Below are positions 10,276 through 23,208 of a stretch of DNA of 64,000 bases, piece by piece; position 1 is the stretch's first letter; each line of letters opens with the position of its first letter. Position numbers and translations under genes: made by a program. The notes under the pieces are model-generated. The model worked only from the letters and a program-made list of their open reading frames with translations, did no database searches and had not been told where the DNA came from. The DNA comes from Marsupella aquatica (Eukaryota; Marchantiophyta): NCBI GenBank assembly GCA_973895155.1, contig OZ316897.1, positions 21,576,001 to 21,640,000 of the forward strand, in the 5' to 3' direction.

Positions 10276-12630
10276 AAATTGAACACCCACGATGGTCTCC
10301 AACCTTTCTATTCAATTTCAAGAAAGTTGTGTAACTTTGCGCCTAGCAAGAAGAAAGCAAGCATCATGGAAAGCTACGCAGTGAGCTTTCTTTTCTGGCT
10401 CCGGCCCTCATCGGAAGCCTTCTTATCCTGCTAATGTCTTTCCTTTGGATCAAAAAACTGAACGCAAAATACTCTAGAAAAAGAAAATCTAGGAAAAGCT
10501 AGAGTACTTTGAGCAACGGCGGCAGAGTTCGGGCCCCACATTGAAGAATACTTTGTGAGTACAAAGCAAAGGTGAAAGACCCCAAATAGCTAATCCTGAA
10601 TCAGAGAGTGGCAACTGCAAGTTACCTGTAGAACAATGTTGACAAGCAGCGATGAAGGACCTTCCCTTGTGCAACTGATCCCGTCTAGTAAAATGTGACA
10701 ATGCATACACAGCAAACAAAACATCATCGAGCACACAGAGATAACGAGAACACACAGAGGAGACGAGTTGCTTTATACTTCACCTTTCTCTGTAGGGAAC
10801 AAACGCCCTATCCAACAATCCACATAGATTGTATCGAGAGCGGACCAAAATAGAGAGCAGTCGCAAATCACAGACAATGCACACAGATCATATCGAGATA
10901 TGGAACCAGACGATCAAGATGGAAGAGCGATCACGTCTTGCCTGGCCGCATGGAATAAGGACGACCACTATAGATCAATTCTGGTATTCATGTGAGGCCG
11001 AAGGGACACGATGGAGGATGGCTGCCAAAGAGACCCGATGGAGGTGATGTGTGCCATTTGGTGGAGCCGGCTTCGCGCAAGCTCGAAGGGACAAGTTGCA
11101 TAATTTTCTGTACATTTGTTTCAATCCTTTGGTTTCTTCACGATGGGATTGACATTGTTTCCTGACAAGAGTGAGGACTTGTCGTGAAGGAGGACAACTG
11201 TTGTCGGCCAGGGCAGTCAACTTTGGGCAGAGAGGACGGGCCTGCGGGCAGATACGGAGATACATACGGAGACAACAATAATGATTGCCGGATAGTCTCA
11301 GTGGCCTTTTATACTGGGAGTTGTGGTTTAATGAGGAAAACCCTATAACTGGGATCAACTCAAGGAAAGATTTGATCACACAAAGACCATACACCTACCT
11401 AGAGCATGTCATGACTGGGTCAACCTCAGTGTCCAAGACCATATGTCTATAGTGAACTATAACAGCGAGCTATTCCGCATCACATCCCACTTGGCCCTAT
11501 GCGGCAAACGTGTCAATGACAAAGAAAAGATAGAAAAGACACTATCTACCTCCACTCGAGCAACATCATACTGTTGGCACAATATAGAAACATAAATTTC
11601 ACAAAATATTTTGAACTTATAGTTCATATGTTACTAGCAGAAAGGCATCAGGAGTTATTATTGAAAAACTCACGTTGTACCTATTTACCCACATCAATAT
11701 AACACCCCAGGATGAAGTTGGGGAAGTAATTGCAAATTGTATTGAACACAAACATGTTTTTAGTTAAATAAATAGATTGCATCCTATTTTTTCATGAATG
11801 AGTTTAATTAAGTATAATTAACCTAAATTGATTCAAAAATTAATTTTTTATGATCTCATGGACAAAAACTATTTTATAAGTTTTATATTTCATTTTTAAC
11901 TATTTGAATGATCAATGCTTGGACCCTTGCATGGTTAGTTTTGATTTGGAAAACATATTAATATTACCATATTTTTAATAATTATAATAAAAAATAATAT
12001 ACAAATGAAGAAAAACTTGTCCAAATTGGGTTTGAAACAAGGTTTAAAAAATAAACTAAACTTAGATTGTTTATATTCTAGAATAATTTTTTTTGTAAAT
12101 AAATCTTAATAAATATAGTAGCACTCAACAACATTTCAGTTGGGTAATACTCAATCAAAATAATATTAATTTGTGTGAAGTCTTTAATATGAAATGAGAC
12201 TCCCTATCAAACATGAGAGAAATACAATGGTGCATACTCAATCAAACTTATTTCATACAAACTAAAAATCTTCAATTCATAACTTGTTTGACAATAACTT
12301 TAATTTCATGCATGCAACGTTATCAAAAACCTGATATGTGAAATAAACCCTAAACCCTCTTCAACTGCAAACCTTAACAAAGTGTGCACGTATCCAATGA
12401 ATTTAATAATACAGGAGCTAAGTGAAAATATTTGATTGCAAACCTTAACAAAGTGCACTTTCATTTACAAAGAAAAATGTGCACATATCCAGGGAACATA
12501 ACAAGACCTATAAGAGCACAATTTGAAGCACAATCCAGCAAACACAACTTGCATGCTACTCATAAAACCAATATTTCTATGCATATGCAAAATGTATTTT
12601 CCAATCTAAATATATAACCTATAGTATATT
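10276..12630. other. Intergenic stretch, nothing recognised
   Basis: The first part (to about 11400) has balanced composition and could contain short exons that cannot be joined. From about 11570 the sequence becomes strongly AT-rich and merges into the Copia remnant. Confidence 0.4.
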
Positions 12631-12779
12631 TATATATTGTTGTTAATCGCTTAGAAATGACTAACTTAAATTAGCTTTAGTTTCCAAAACTAGCATTAGA
12701 TAGTAGCAACTTCCTCGCATGGTCTTTTGACCTATGTGCCACCCTAATTGCTAAATCCTTAGTTACTACCACTTACTAA

Positions 12780-13240
12780 TGGTTTTCAACTTTCAACCAC
12801 TTACTCCAGCAGAAGAAACACAAACACTTGTATTTATCCGTGATCACCTATATGTTTTTATAAATGCAATATATTCCTACACCTTACCTTCCCATGAAAG
12901 CTTGGCAAGCTCTCCAAACAAGTTTTGATCACCAAAAGTTGACGATACTTCCAAAAATATGCCAATAGTGGTTTAACCTCTTGGTACAAGACTTTCTTAC
13001 AGTAGCATGCTATAACAATGCGTTGTTTAAAATAACTTCAACTATTACTTTGTGAGAAGAGCCAATTATTGATACTGACCTCTTGGAGAAAATTCTCTCC
13101 ACATTTCACTAAATTTCATACTTACAACCCAATACCGTAATAATACTCCAAATTAATTTATCATCTCTTGGTTGTTGGAAAGCAACAAGAACTCTTACTA
13201 TAAAATTCTAAACAGCGCTTCCGAGGCACTTTACCTATCC
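12780..13240 (+). pseudogene. Copia gag remnant (UBN2-like)
   Basis: Broken frames contain LTPAEETQTLVFIRDHL and, further on, words equivalent to FDHQK, LP.A...W..LRFQDF and Y.S..F.I.S.L..CG, the usual order in UBN2-type Copia gag. Several stops and frameshifts are present. This is the capsid-encoding part of the decayed element. Confidence 0.55.
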
Positions 13241-13989
13241 CACAACAACCATCATAAATATATGATACAAATGAAGAATCTTAATATTAGCTACAGAATC
13301 CCTAAATATCGTAAGGATCTTACCAAAGTTCTCATATTGAGAAGTTGATACCTTAGTAAATTTGAGTCCATGCTTTGATAATTGGATATAAATTTGAATT
13401 GCTCTATGTTTATTTCTTTATAACATTCAAGTGTTGTTATTCCAACACTTGTAATTGGATGTTCCATTGCCATAAGCATCAACTTAAATTTGATTGAGAA
13501 ATTATTTGTCAATCTGGTAATTGGTATGTGAGAAGTTATCAAATCAGAGATTCAAGTACCGTACTACTTGGTTGACTAGAATGAATTCTTGGATTGTTAT
13601 CTATTAATCTCTATTTCAATTTCTAGTTAAAAAGTAGTCTAATGTTTACTCTAAATTTGATTATGGTTTGAGTTTTGTTATATTCTGAATCTTAAAAAAC
13701 TAGGGTCATGTTGATCTGTTGGGGATCATCAATCTACCTCATCTTATAGCATACACCAATTGAAAAGATATCCTTACTAGTCATTTCCATACATTTCTTT
13801 AACTATCAGTTTTGTTCATTGATTGACATCAATCCTTTGTCGAGAGAACTCATTGGCAAGGATATGCCTAATGAACATCCTATTTGTTCTTTCTAGACTT
13901 ACCAATTCACTTCTCACTATTTTTTCTTGGGAACAAATTTTGGTCTTTAAATGTTATTTAAATGTTAATTAACAATCTAACTACTCTAT

Positions 13990-14645
13990 CACACAAATAC
14001 CTCCATTCACTTCTTCCATACATGTTGATATTTGTGGATCCATTAACTCACCCCATGGACCATTTGGATATTTTATGGTATTCATAGATACATCAACAAA
14101 GTGGTTGAATGTTATCTTACAGTCGTTCTCCACACGTAACTTAGTCATATAATGCATATTAGCACAAATCTTGTGAATTAAAGCCCAATTTCCTGAGCAT
14201 CCTATCAAGACTCCGATAATGCAAGAGAATTTCACTTCCACCATTTTTAAATTTTTTTGTATTTCTGTATGTATTGACATGATGTTCAATACCTAGTACC
14301 ACATGCCCATTTTCAGAAAGATCTAGCTGAGAGGATCATTAACTACTTACATCTTATTGCATGACCCCTACTCATGCACTCACAACTCCTAGTATTTGTT
14401 TGGCTGCATGTTATATTACACGCTAATACTTTCATTCAATACCGTCCATCAGTATTTAACGTGTTTAGCCCATGGATACCAAATGAGTATTGGCAAACCG
14501 CCAAATTTATCCTATCTTTGCTTAATTTGAATATCAGGTTATGGTACCCATATAACCCCACCCATATGAACAAAGATGAGATCACAACGACAACTTGGAA
14601 TATACGTTAGATTTGACTCTCCGTCAATAATCCGTTATTTAGAGC
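13990..14645 (+). pseudogene. Copia integrase remnant
   Basis: Frames on the plus strand preserve VDPLTHPMDHLDIL near the start. Further on come a stretch like the ILHANTFIQYRPS helix and the C-terminal QRQLGIYVRFDSPSIIRYLEP block (about 14585-14645). That block is highly characteristic of plant Copia integrases. Many stops and shifts are present. The text ends abruptly after RYLEP. Confidence 0.7.
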
Positions 14646-15562
14646 CAAGTGTGGAATGGTAATATGAAAGAAGTTGGTGAAATTATCAAACTTTTTAACT
14701 TTTTGATGCAATTTGAAAGTTACTCAAAATAATAAATAATCTTTTAACCTATTTTGACCCTTAAAAACGACTTGCAAAAGGAACTAAAGAAGTAAGCATG
14801 TTCATGGACTAATCACTTTCATTGGACAAAAATTGATTCTCCTGAAGATTTTGTTACCTATTAAATGGTCTTTACACCTCATTTTCCTCATTCAAGCTTT
14901 TTTATTAGTTAAGTATTTAAATTAGATACCAAGTGACTTTACTAGTTCACCCTTAGGAATTAGATTTAGAAAGGTTTTGGTCTTATTCTACCTTTAGTTT
15001 TCCAACCTTAGATAGGAATAGGTTTTTTAGGAGCTTTTCACATCTCCAAGTTAGGGAGCTTTACTTATGGACTTCCAAGGAAAATATCGATGTCACTTTT
15101 CTTAATTATTTCATCTTTGACCACTATTGGTCTTTCTCTCATGCCAATTTGGGCTTAGGAGAGAGAATTGAATGAAGAGGATGTGCACCACTATTCTATG
15201 TTAAACTTTATCATTTTCATTCACTTTGTTGTTAATTTAATCTTGGAATGGAAGTGTGAATTGTAAGACGTAGATTTAATATGGAAATATTAAAGAAAAA
15301 CTTCAAAATCTAGCATTTTGAGAATTGTATGAGGTTTCTAGACGTAAAACCGAACTCCATTGAGAATATAAGGAAGTCATGAACTAATAAAAACCAAATG
15401 TCTATTGAGAAAAGGAAGAATTTAATGTCAACCATTTAAAGAAAATACAAGTAAGAATCATTTTTGGATTTTGTGTGTTGAAGATTGTAAAGAAATCATT
15501 TATGATTTCAAATGACATAAATTTTGTAATAAATCACTTTCTTTATTTTTATCGGGAACAAA

Positions 15563-15844
15563 TTATGATATTTTAGATTCTAACGATATATATTTTATGT
15601 GATTACACTTATCACACCAGGGATTTTCCTCATTGAGATATTGGATATTCAGAGGTTCAACCAGGTGATGTTTTATGAACACCAAGGCTCTGGCCTTCTG
15701 CTGGGTCGTTGTGCCCTGGTCGGTGATTATGGTTTCGTATATATCTTTAGTTAATAGATTAGCTTTAATGTCTAATGACCAGGAGAGGTAGTTCTCCCCC
15801 TCGATGGTCAATGGAAGGAAGTTCACCTTTTCTATGGATGCCAT
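15563..15844 (-). pseudogene. Copia gag N-terminal fragment (DUF4219/UBN2-like)
   Basis: The ATG at 15844 opens a 93-residue frame. It contains FLPLTIEGENYLSWSLDIKA, typical of the N-terminus of plant Copia gag proteins, then QKARALVFIKHHLVEPLNIQYL. After LNEENP the expected tryptophan-containing continuation is lost and the frame runs into unrelated residues, so the gene is truncated. It lies in opposite orientation to the surrounding Copia element. Confidence 0.65.
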
Positions 15845-15945
15845 ATCTTTCGGGTTTTAGGGTTTTGGTCTTGGGTTTTCGGTTTAAGGTTAAGTCTAGG
15901 GTTAGGTTTAAGGTTAGGGTTTTAGGTTTAGGGTTAGTTTATGCA
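15845..15945. repeat. Degenerate telomere-like TTTAGGG repeats
   Basis: About 100 bp consist of variants of the plant telomere unit, including GGGTTTTAGGG, TCTAGGG, TTAGGG and TTTAGGGTTAG. A weaker continuation (TTTTAGGGTTTCA) occurs at about 16050 and 16155. The block directly abuts the start codon of the minus-strand gag, so it lies in that element's leader rather than marking a chromosome end. Confidence 0.65.
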
Positions 15946-16159
15946 AGGGTTATAAGATAGGTTCGTTCTTAGTGCTTGCGTTTTGTGCAGTTATAGTTGC
16001 TGTGCGCTTTAGGAAATCAAAAGAGTTGATTGTTCCTTTCTCATTTTTGCTTTTTAGGGTTTCACCTTATTAATATAAGGTTCTTTTTTCGTTAACCCTA
16101 AATGCGTTTTAGGTTTAATTCCACATGCAACTTAAGCGTAAAGGATGGGTTGCATTTTA

Positions 16160-17060
16160 GGGTTTCACTTAGGTTTTGTTTTCCTTGTGTATGTGGTTAA
16201 TTGCACTAGGTTCTCTTGTAAATGAAGTTCTGTTTGTTTTTGGTTTGCAGTTATGAGTGGTTTGCGGTTTTGTGCGCTTCCCTGGTTTAGTGCACAGTTT
16301 TTTGTATAGGAAATTTGCTTTGACAGATTTTTGCAAGTAAGGAGGGTTGCACTTAGCAGGTTAATTCTTGTTTTTGTCGTGGTTTTTGCTTCCCATTGTT
16401 GTCGTTTTCCTTTCTTTGAAGGTGCTCCCTTCCGCCTCATTTCTCTCCACGTCCTCCTTCTTTGACTCTTCCTGGTTCCTTGGTTCGTCCTTTTCGAGGC
16501 TTTGGCAAATGTTATTGTTCCCGTTTCTCGGTTCTCTCTTTGAACTTTACTACTTCTGTGAAGGTGTCCTTATGAATCTCAATTCCTTGCTTGCTACTTT
16601 TCGATCTGTCCTTAACGTGATACCATCTCTCAGCAACAATTCCTCTTATGTCTCTTTTGATGTTCTTATCAATTCTTCGCTCCTCTTTTCTCTATGCTTC
16701 TTGAATCTGCGCCTCTTTCTCTTTGTCTGCGCCTCTTTCTCTTTGTCAGCGCCTCCTTCAGTCTGTTTTGATTTTTTCTGTGGACTCGAGTTCGTGCCTT
16801 CCTGATTCTTCCTTGCTCGATCATTAATTGCTTTTGAATCTCTCTTACGATCTCGGATCAGGTGCGAGGCTTTCTTGTTTATTTCTTCCTTACGAATTCC
16901 ACGATCCCCATGAATTCTTGGACTCTACGGTCTCTAGTTGTTTCAATTGCTCAACATTGCGGTCATTTTCTTTTGGGAAAAACTTGGGTAATCTCTAAGT
17001 AAAAATTTATCCTCTCTCTCTCTTCCGTTGCCTTTTGCTTCGCTGGTAGAAAAGTGTTGA
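16160..17060. other. Leader or non-coding part of the nested element
   Basis: Pyrimidine-rich on the plus strand (TTTCTC/CTTCC words); on the minus strand this is a purine-rich leader between the putative LTR and gag. A tandem pair of CGCCTCTTTCTCTTTGTC occurs at about 16710-16747. No convincing protein. Confidence 0.4.
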
Positions 17061-17065
17061 TAACG

Positions 17066-17199
17066 TGTTGAGATATAATGCTTGAATTGTATTCCCCTTC
17101 TCCCTCGTGTGACTTTATATATGTGTTGAGAAGAATTACATGGGTTTCTAACTGGGGTTAGGGAAGTAACCCTGGTGACTTAACAGTTATGGTCTAACA
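17066..17199 (-). repeat. Short LTR candidate, 134 bp
   Basis: Read on the minus strand, it starts TGTTAGACC and ends CTCAACA, with TG...CA termini. It holds a TATA-like ACATATATAAAG at about 17108-17123. Immediately after come bases similar to the CGTTATCA... motif that I associate with primer-binding regions of plant Copia elements. The reading is supported by the gag start about 1.2 kb downstream on the same strand. Confidence 0.5.
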
Positions 17200-17204
17200 G
17201 AAGC

Positions 17205-19075
17205 AAGATTTTCAGATTGTCATTTTGACAAAAATATTTTCCCAACATTAAGTAAACCTAATGCACATCCCCTTCAAAGTTTGGAATGAGATAGAACTTC
17301 ACCATTTTAGCAAGATATGACGACAAATCAATGAGAGAAAAAAGTCTAGCGCATCTTACAATTCCATATAATTATAGAAGATTTCTTTGTTGATGTGACA
17401 AACACTACACACTCACACATCCTCATGGCTAATGCTCCAACTCGCATAACTTTATCAGATGAACCAATTGTAATCCAACAGCCTTGACAAAAATGAGGAC
17501 AACTACCTAGCGCTACAGATAAATAGTCACGTAGATGCCAATTGGCTTCACCCACTACATTGATAGACCCTTCTACTCCTAATGAAGAAATTTTGATACA
17601 TTATCACTTTTCAATTTATATGATTTCTTTTGCCATTTTTCACAAGCTGAAAATGAGACAAATGGATGTCGCAATGACATACCTTTATGAGATGTACACT
17701 TGATACGTGCATTTACATGCACGCCTTACCAGAATTAAAAGCATAACGATATCTTTTGGCTCAAAGAGCCACATCACACATTCTATATTTACAAAATTTT
17801 ATTTCAAATTCATCTGAGCATACAAATCTCAATGTGTCATCTACATGTACCAATAATGAAATTAATACTACACCTCAAGACACCATTGTGTAGTATTGCA
17901 TGACATATTCACCGCGGACTAGCTATCCGCGTGTTGAAGGCCTTATATGGTTTGAAATAAAGTGGCAAAATATGGTAGATCAACGGTTTATTGATGATAT
18001 GATTGCCATGGGCTTCTCCCATGATGCTATTGCACGGACCATGTTTGTTTATTAAACACACCAATGACAAATTTGTCATCATTGCCATTTATGTTGATGA
18101 CTAAACTATTTTTGGTAAATACCCGAAGATACAATCAAAATACTAAAGACCACTTTTGAAATAAAAGATCTCGGTACCATTAAGTTTTGTATTGGTTTAC
18201 AACTTGAAATATTACCCATTGGCATTTTATTGCATCAAACCACATACATTAAGAACATCCTTAAACAATTTAATATGCAATTGCTTATCCTCGTACATCT
18301 CCAACGGTAGCACGCTCATTAGAGAACAATACAAATATTTTCTAGAAATGTGAAGAGGATGAACCCACAATAGGACCGAAGTCATACTCCATACCTTTCT
18401 TTAATAGGTGCATTCATGTATTTAGCAAACCAAACTAGTCCATATTTGTTTTTTGTAATTAACTTACTTACACGACACAGTGCTAATACCACTTTCAAAC
18501 CCGCTTTCAGACATTGGAATGAAGCTAAACATTTATTCTGCTACCTTGCGGACACACAGACACTAGATTATCCTATCCATTTCATACTACTCATGAACTT
18601 GTGGGATATGTGGATGCTGGGTATCTGTCCGATACCGACACTGCTAAATCTCAAACAGGTTACGTCTCCCTTATAAGAGGCATTGCTTTTTCTTGGAAGA
18701 ACGTTAAAACAGACCTTAACTCCAACTCCTCAAACCATTCAAAAATCCTAGCACTACATGAGGCTAGTCAAGACATCGTATGGTTACGTTCGCTCATCAA
18801 TCATATCCAAGTTAAATTTGGATTCGACCCACTAACCAAGCCTATTGATATTTTTGAAGACGATGCAACTTGCATCCAACAAATCACACGAGGATTTATA
18901 AAAGGCAGCCATGTGAGACTGTATATAGCACTGAAGTTCTTCTACACTTTCTCACTCATGCACTACATGACAAAGAGCCCAATGTATTGTAGATACCGAG
19001 TCCCAAGAAATCTCGCGACAACTGAGCAAATCTCTTCACCAAATTGTTGATCCCTGTTGTTCATCAACAACATTG
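17205..19075 (+). pseudogene. Copia linker, reverse transcriptase and RNase H remnant
   Basis: The segment starts with text equivalent to DCHFDKNIFPTL, continues with ANAPTRITLSDEP and an LGSTDK-like basic stretch, then KALYGLK (about 17935), FIDDMIAMGF and IYVDD (about 18090), the reverse-transcriptase catalytic box, with a stop just after it. RNase H text follows: YLANQTSPYLFFVINLLTRH (about 18415), YVDAGYLSD and KSQTGYV (18600-18670), SKILALHEASQDIVWLRSLI and a DDATCIQQ block. Frameshifts and stops occur throughout. Confidence 0.75.
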
Positions 19076-19412
19076 CCATACGGTTGGATTTCGAAGCTTA
19101 CGATGATTGATGTGCGAGACATGATTAAAGATACTACTATTATTACTATCTGCCAATAATATTTTCATGGACACCATAACTAACATAGAAGCTACGTCAA
19201 CAAGGAGGATTCTGAGGACTGTACTTTTTTTCCTTTAGAACCACATATTTATTTTTTCTATTGCACTAATAGATTTGCTAAAGGTTTTAACGAGGCAGTC
19301 CTCCTCACTTGTACTTATATATCATGTATTATCTCTAAACATGATATATCAAATCTAGATCCAAAGTTTATTGTTTATATCTAGTCAGGGTCTAGGGCAT
19401 ATCCAAGGGGGG

Positions 19413-19532
19413 TGTTTTAACCATAATAGACTTAACCATGGTTACATAAACCATACATGTAACAATGAGACACATATATATAATCTTAAGCAATCGAATC
19501 TCAGTTGCCTAAGAATTCATTCTATTCTAACA
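19413..19532 (+). repeat. 3' LTR candidate of the decayed Copia element, 120 bp
   Basis: A polypurine tract (CCAAGGGGGG) is followed by TGTTTTAACC at 19413. The candidate ends TTCTAACA at 19532, giving TG...CA termini. It follows the RNase H remnant at the expected distance. A matching 5' LTR was not found in the window. Confidence 0.5.
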
Positions 19533-22500
19533 ATAATACCCAATCTTGTATTGTTGTTGTTGTCATCCATTTATAAAATAAGAGCTTTGATGGGACTGAT
19601 CGTTGGCTGTTGGATCAAGCCAACCATTTTCTTTGATTTTTATGCTAGTACGGGTAGTGGGGTACTTAGTCTAGGCAAGGTACTACCTCGTCACCAATGT
19701 GCACCTGCCATACCTTATACTTGCCTTGGTGCAAGAAAGGATTTGCAGTCCTGCTAGTGTGCCCTTGCCAAACCAGTACCTTGCCAGTGTGCCGTGCACC
19801 TCGTTCTTGCCTTGCGCCCCCGTACATGCTTGGTCCAAGCCAGGATCTCCCTCGCCACCTTGCCATTGGCATGCCCTAACCCTTAATAGTTGTAGATGTG
19901 ACACCTTGAATGTTTTGCAAATTATTGAAAGATGGAAATGAGGTGCAAATTTCCCCAATTAATTGCCCTTTTGAAGCCCAAATGCCCAAATTTACCTTGC
20001 TGAGCACTTTTATGAAGGACGCCACCCAGAGGTGTCCTAAAGGCAGACTGTATTTAGCACTCCCCCTAATTGTTAGAGGTACGTCTTCCCGTCCTTAGTT
20101 TAATCTGAGATTTTTTGTGCTTGATCCTTGTTATTCAAACTCCAGATTAGCAGGAATTCAACCTTTTTCATGTTGTGTAGTTTAGATTTTAAATTAAGTT
20201 CTTACGACACCTAGGTGTTTCCTCTTACACCTTCTGTATGCACCACTCAACTTTTCTTCTTTTTCCAGGTATGGAAAGGCGTGTCTTTCCATTTCCCTTA
20301 CTTCCACCCCACTTAGACCTATAAAACCTTTTAGGATTGCTCGGACTTTGAGCAGGGCAAAACATTATTCAGTAATGGAGATTGCTGATTAGTTTTTCCT
20401 CCTTCCATTTTAACAAGTCATTGAGAGTCAAGGTCTTGTATGGAAGTAAAGCTTGTTGTTATAAAGAGTGATTGAATTCAAGAGATTCTTTTGGGTGACT
20501 GAATTTGATTACTAACTTCTGAGGTTCATATCGAATTCACTGCTAGGCCTGCTTGTTGTGACAAGATTCGCTAGCCAATTTGAGAACGAATGCTTGAATG
20601 TGAGAAGCAAAATTCCATTTTCACAGTAAATAGTACCGTTACTTTGCACTGGAATAAACCTTAGTGTTCGACTTGAATTGCGTTTCGCTAAGAGTTGAAC
20701 CATGTTGATGGCATTTTAAGGTTTATCTTTGCATTCGTAACTAGAAATCTACTTTGGGTTTGGTGAGCAAGATTCTTTCATTCAGTATTGTTATAGATTA
20801 AGAGGAAGGAAAGATTGGCAAGATTAATTTCCATTTGCATATGATAAGACCATATTCCATTCTGAAGAAGTGGCAGTATCAAATTGTGAATATAGTTATG
20901 TCAATCTAAACCTACTTTTAATCATAACTCAGAAGTTTACTCTGGTTGTGTTTTGATTAATTTATTCATTTTTGCTTTGAGTAGTTGGAGATATGTGAGT
21001 AGAGACTCTAAAACTCTCAAATGGATAAAACTATTCAATCTCTTCCAATTCTGTTCTTAAAGGGATCGAAACCCGAGTTTTAAAGTGTAAAGCGTCACTT
21101 TTGGTTCTTTCGACCATACAACAGTGGAAAAGTCTTAGGCCATTTAAATAGCCACTGCCAAAGTCTAGAAACAAATAAAAGTGTATTTTTGCTAATTGCC
21201 AAGTATTAGTCAAGTCTCGAGTCAAGGATGAAAACTGAAGTAAAGATCACTTTTCCCAATTGAGATCAACTAGCCATCAAACTCTATGATTATCTCCTTT
21301 GTCCATTTATAAAACCATAAAATGAGGAAGCTAATCCTGGCCCTTCATTTCAAACCAATTTTTTGGCATTTGTCGATCCACCCATACAATCCTCCTTTCT
21401 CAAATGTCTACCCAAGATCCCCATGCCTGCCCAAACTTGCCTGAAATGAATGATTAATTAATTGACAAATAAAATTAAAGAAAACTTTGAAAAAACTTTG
21501 AGTATAAATATAGTAAACTCAATATATCTTTACTCATTACAAAATTACAAACAAGCAAAGGCACCCACTCTTGTCGCATCCATCACCCATCTTGCATCCA
21601 TGTGCTCTAACCTTTGCTATCTTCAGATACCAATAATATTTTCACAACATTCAATGATAGCAACCAAAATATAAAATTCATGTTTCTTTGCCTTGCCTAC
21701 ATTTTTTAATGTTTTGCGTGTATCCTTGGCTCCCTTGCATGCTTTGCCATGCATGAACCCGGTCAGATTACACATTTTGATCTTATTGGTGAAAAGGTAC
21801 TTATTTGATCTTGATGTGTAAGCCGTCGTCCACAATGTGTTGAGTCTTATTGAGACAGATGATTTGGTTCGTGAATCTCTTTGAGTGCTCTGTAATGAAG
21901 GAGTTGATTGCTTATTATGTTCAGACCAGCGTATTTTTTAAGTGCAATTTTTAGCCAATCCATCTTCCCCAAAACTTTTTGCCACTTTTGGCTAACATTT
22001 GCTAGATTTTGTGTGTGCCATTTGCCACTTTCCCACCTAATCATGGACCCTATTTGATAGAATGTATTGGATATCTGACCGTCAGGATGTAATCCAGGAA
22101 AATTTGACAAAGAACTTTCCTAGCATCTACTCCCTAGCTTAGAGCTGCTGACATTCGCCACACTGACTAAAAATAAAAAAACATTAAAGCATACGCTGGT
22201 TCAGACCTTCATCATTGTCACTTGATTCCGAGTTGGCACATGCCTTTGACACTGTTCATATAGATTTCATATCTGCCTCCCAACAAGAGGGAAGTTCCCC
22301 AGGAAGTTCTAAATAGGAAATGACATTTCTTGTTAGACATTTCCATGGTGCAAATCTCCGAGCTTCACACTATAAATCAATTTAATGAAATCTTAAATCC
22401 GAGCATCCAATGTTTGTACTCATATTAATCTATGAAACCTGGTAGTTTGTTTCATCAATTTGAATAAAATCCACCTTACACTATTGTAGTTGACAAGTAT

Positions 22501-22845
22501 TATCACATACTACTTAAGGGGTGTTGGGGATACCCAAACTAATCATTGATTATGATTTCCCTGTTTGTTAAAAATAAATAATACAGGTCTGAATGTTTTT
22601 CATAGGCTGCATATCTCTTACCTTATTACTACATTAGCACTACTACAACAACTCTACAAGCCATCCAAATTGTACCCGCATAGTGGTGTAGGGGATATGG
22701 CCAGCCGAAAATCAAGTTGTCCACCCAATGATTTGTTGTTAAATGGTATTGACTGCAGGAAGGACGAGACATAAAACCAACCAGGCTTCCCTGTAAATGA
22801 TTATTGTGAAGTGTTATCAAAATCGTTGCGCCTGGGCTTCCCCCG
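19533..22845. other. Long intergenic stretch, nothing recognised
   Basis: A local segment at about 19680-19870 is cytosine-rich and repeats the words CTTGCC/TTGCCAGTGTGCC; it gives open frames in several registers, a sign of low complexity rather than coding. The remainder is AT-rich and shows no exon, transposon or RNA gene that I could identify. Confidence 0.45.
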
Positions 22846-22848
22846 AAA

Positions 22849-22941
22849 TGATTATCACAATAATAAATCATTGGCCACATAATCACAATAATAAATCATT
22901 GCCCACATTATCACAATATTCACAACAATAAATCATTGCCC
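22849..22941. repeat. Tandem repeat of about 30 bp, three to four copies
   Basis: The unit TATCACAATAATAAATCATT followed by GGCCCACAT-like bases recurs with small changes from about 22849 to 22941. A related TGATTATTGTGAAG occurs near 22797 in inverse sense. The array lies about 270 bp upstream of the start codon of the plastid-protein gene. Confidence 0.65.
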
Positions 22942-23208
22942 ACTGGGCGAATGTATCCGGAAATATTGACCATCGGGTTCTAAGCCTGACGGACCGGTGG
23001 TCAGGGGTTCGAGAGTGAGCGGTCGATGAGGTCGGAAGAAGAGTGTCGATGAGCTGGGCGGAGCTGAATTGTGGGAAAGGAGAGGGGAGGGGAGTGACTA
23101 GAAGGCGAGCTTTGCGGATCATTCTGGAGAGAGGGTGGTAGCGATTGGGCAGCACCGTCGAGGTTATGCTTAATGCGGTCGAGCTAAATTGTCAAGGCTG
23201 AGGAATTG

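Larger units (their letters stand above)
14650..17199 (-). mobile_element. Insertion nested in the Copia element, carrying its own LTR and gag
   Basis: The insertion separates two parts of one Copia polyprotein. Its right end, read on the minus strand, starts TGTTAGACC at 17199, typical of an LTR. The minus strand then gives a TATA-like element, a leader and a gag start at 15844. The flanks around the break are GAGCCAAG (left) and GAAGCAAG (right). The left boundary is not defined: no matching second LTR is seen near 14650, so either the element is truncated or two insertions are combined. Confidence 0.55.
12640..19532 (+). mobile_element. Decayed Ty1/Copia retrotransposon, interrupted by a nested insertion
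   Basis: Plus-strand fragments appear in the canonical Copia order. These are a gag-like segment (about 12780-13240), integrase (about 13990-14645), the post-integrase linker (about 17205-17560), RT/RNase H (about 17925-19075), a polypurine tract (about 19404-19412) and a short LTR. All coding parts carry frameshifts and stops. The text breaks off within an integrase C-terminus near 14645 and resumes near 17205 with the expected following text, so about 2.5 kb is foreign. No 5' LTR was found, so the left end is uncertain. Confidence 0.75.

Noticed and set aside
16368-16805. 145-codon plus-strand open frame
   Set aside because: It is a pyrimidine-rich tract giving Ser/Phe/Leu low complexity, on the strand opposite to the retroelement leader.
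19666-19958. Open frames on both strands in a C-rich segment
   Set aside because: They derive from repeated CTTGCC/GTGCC words and are open in nearly every register.
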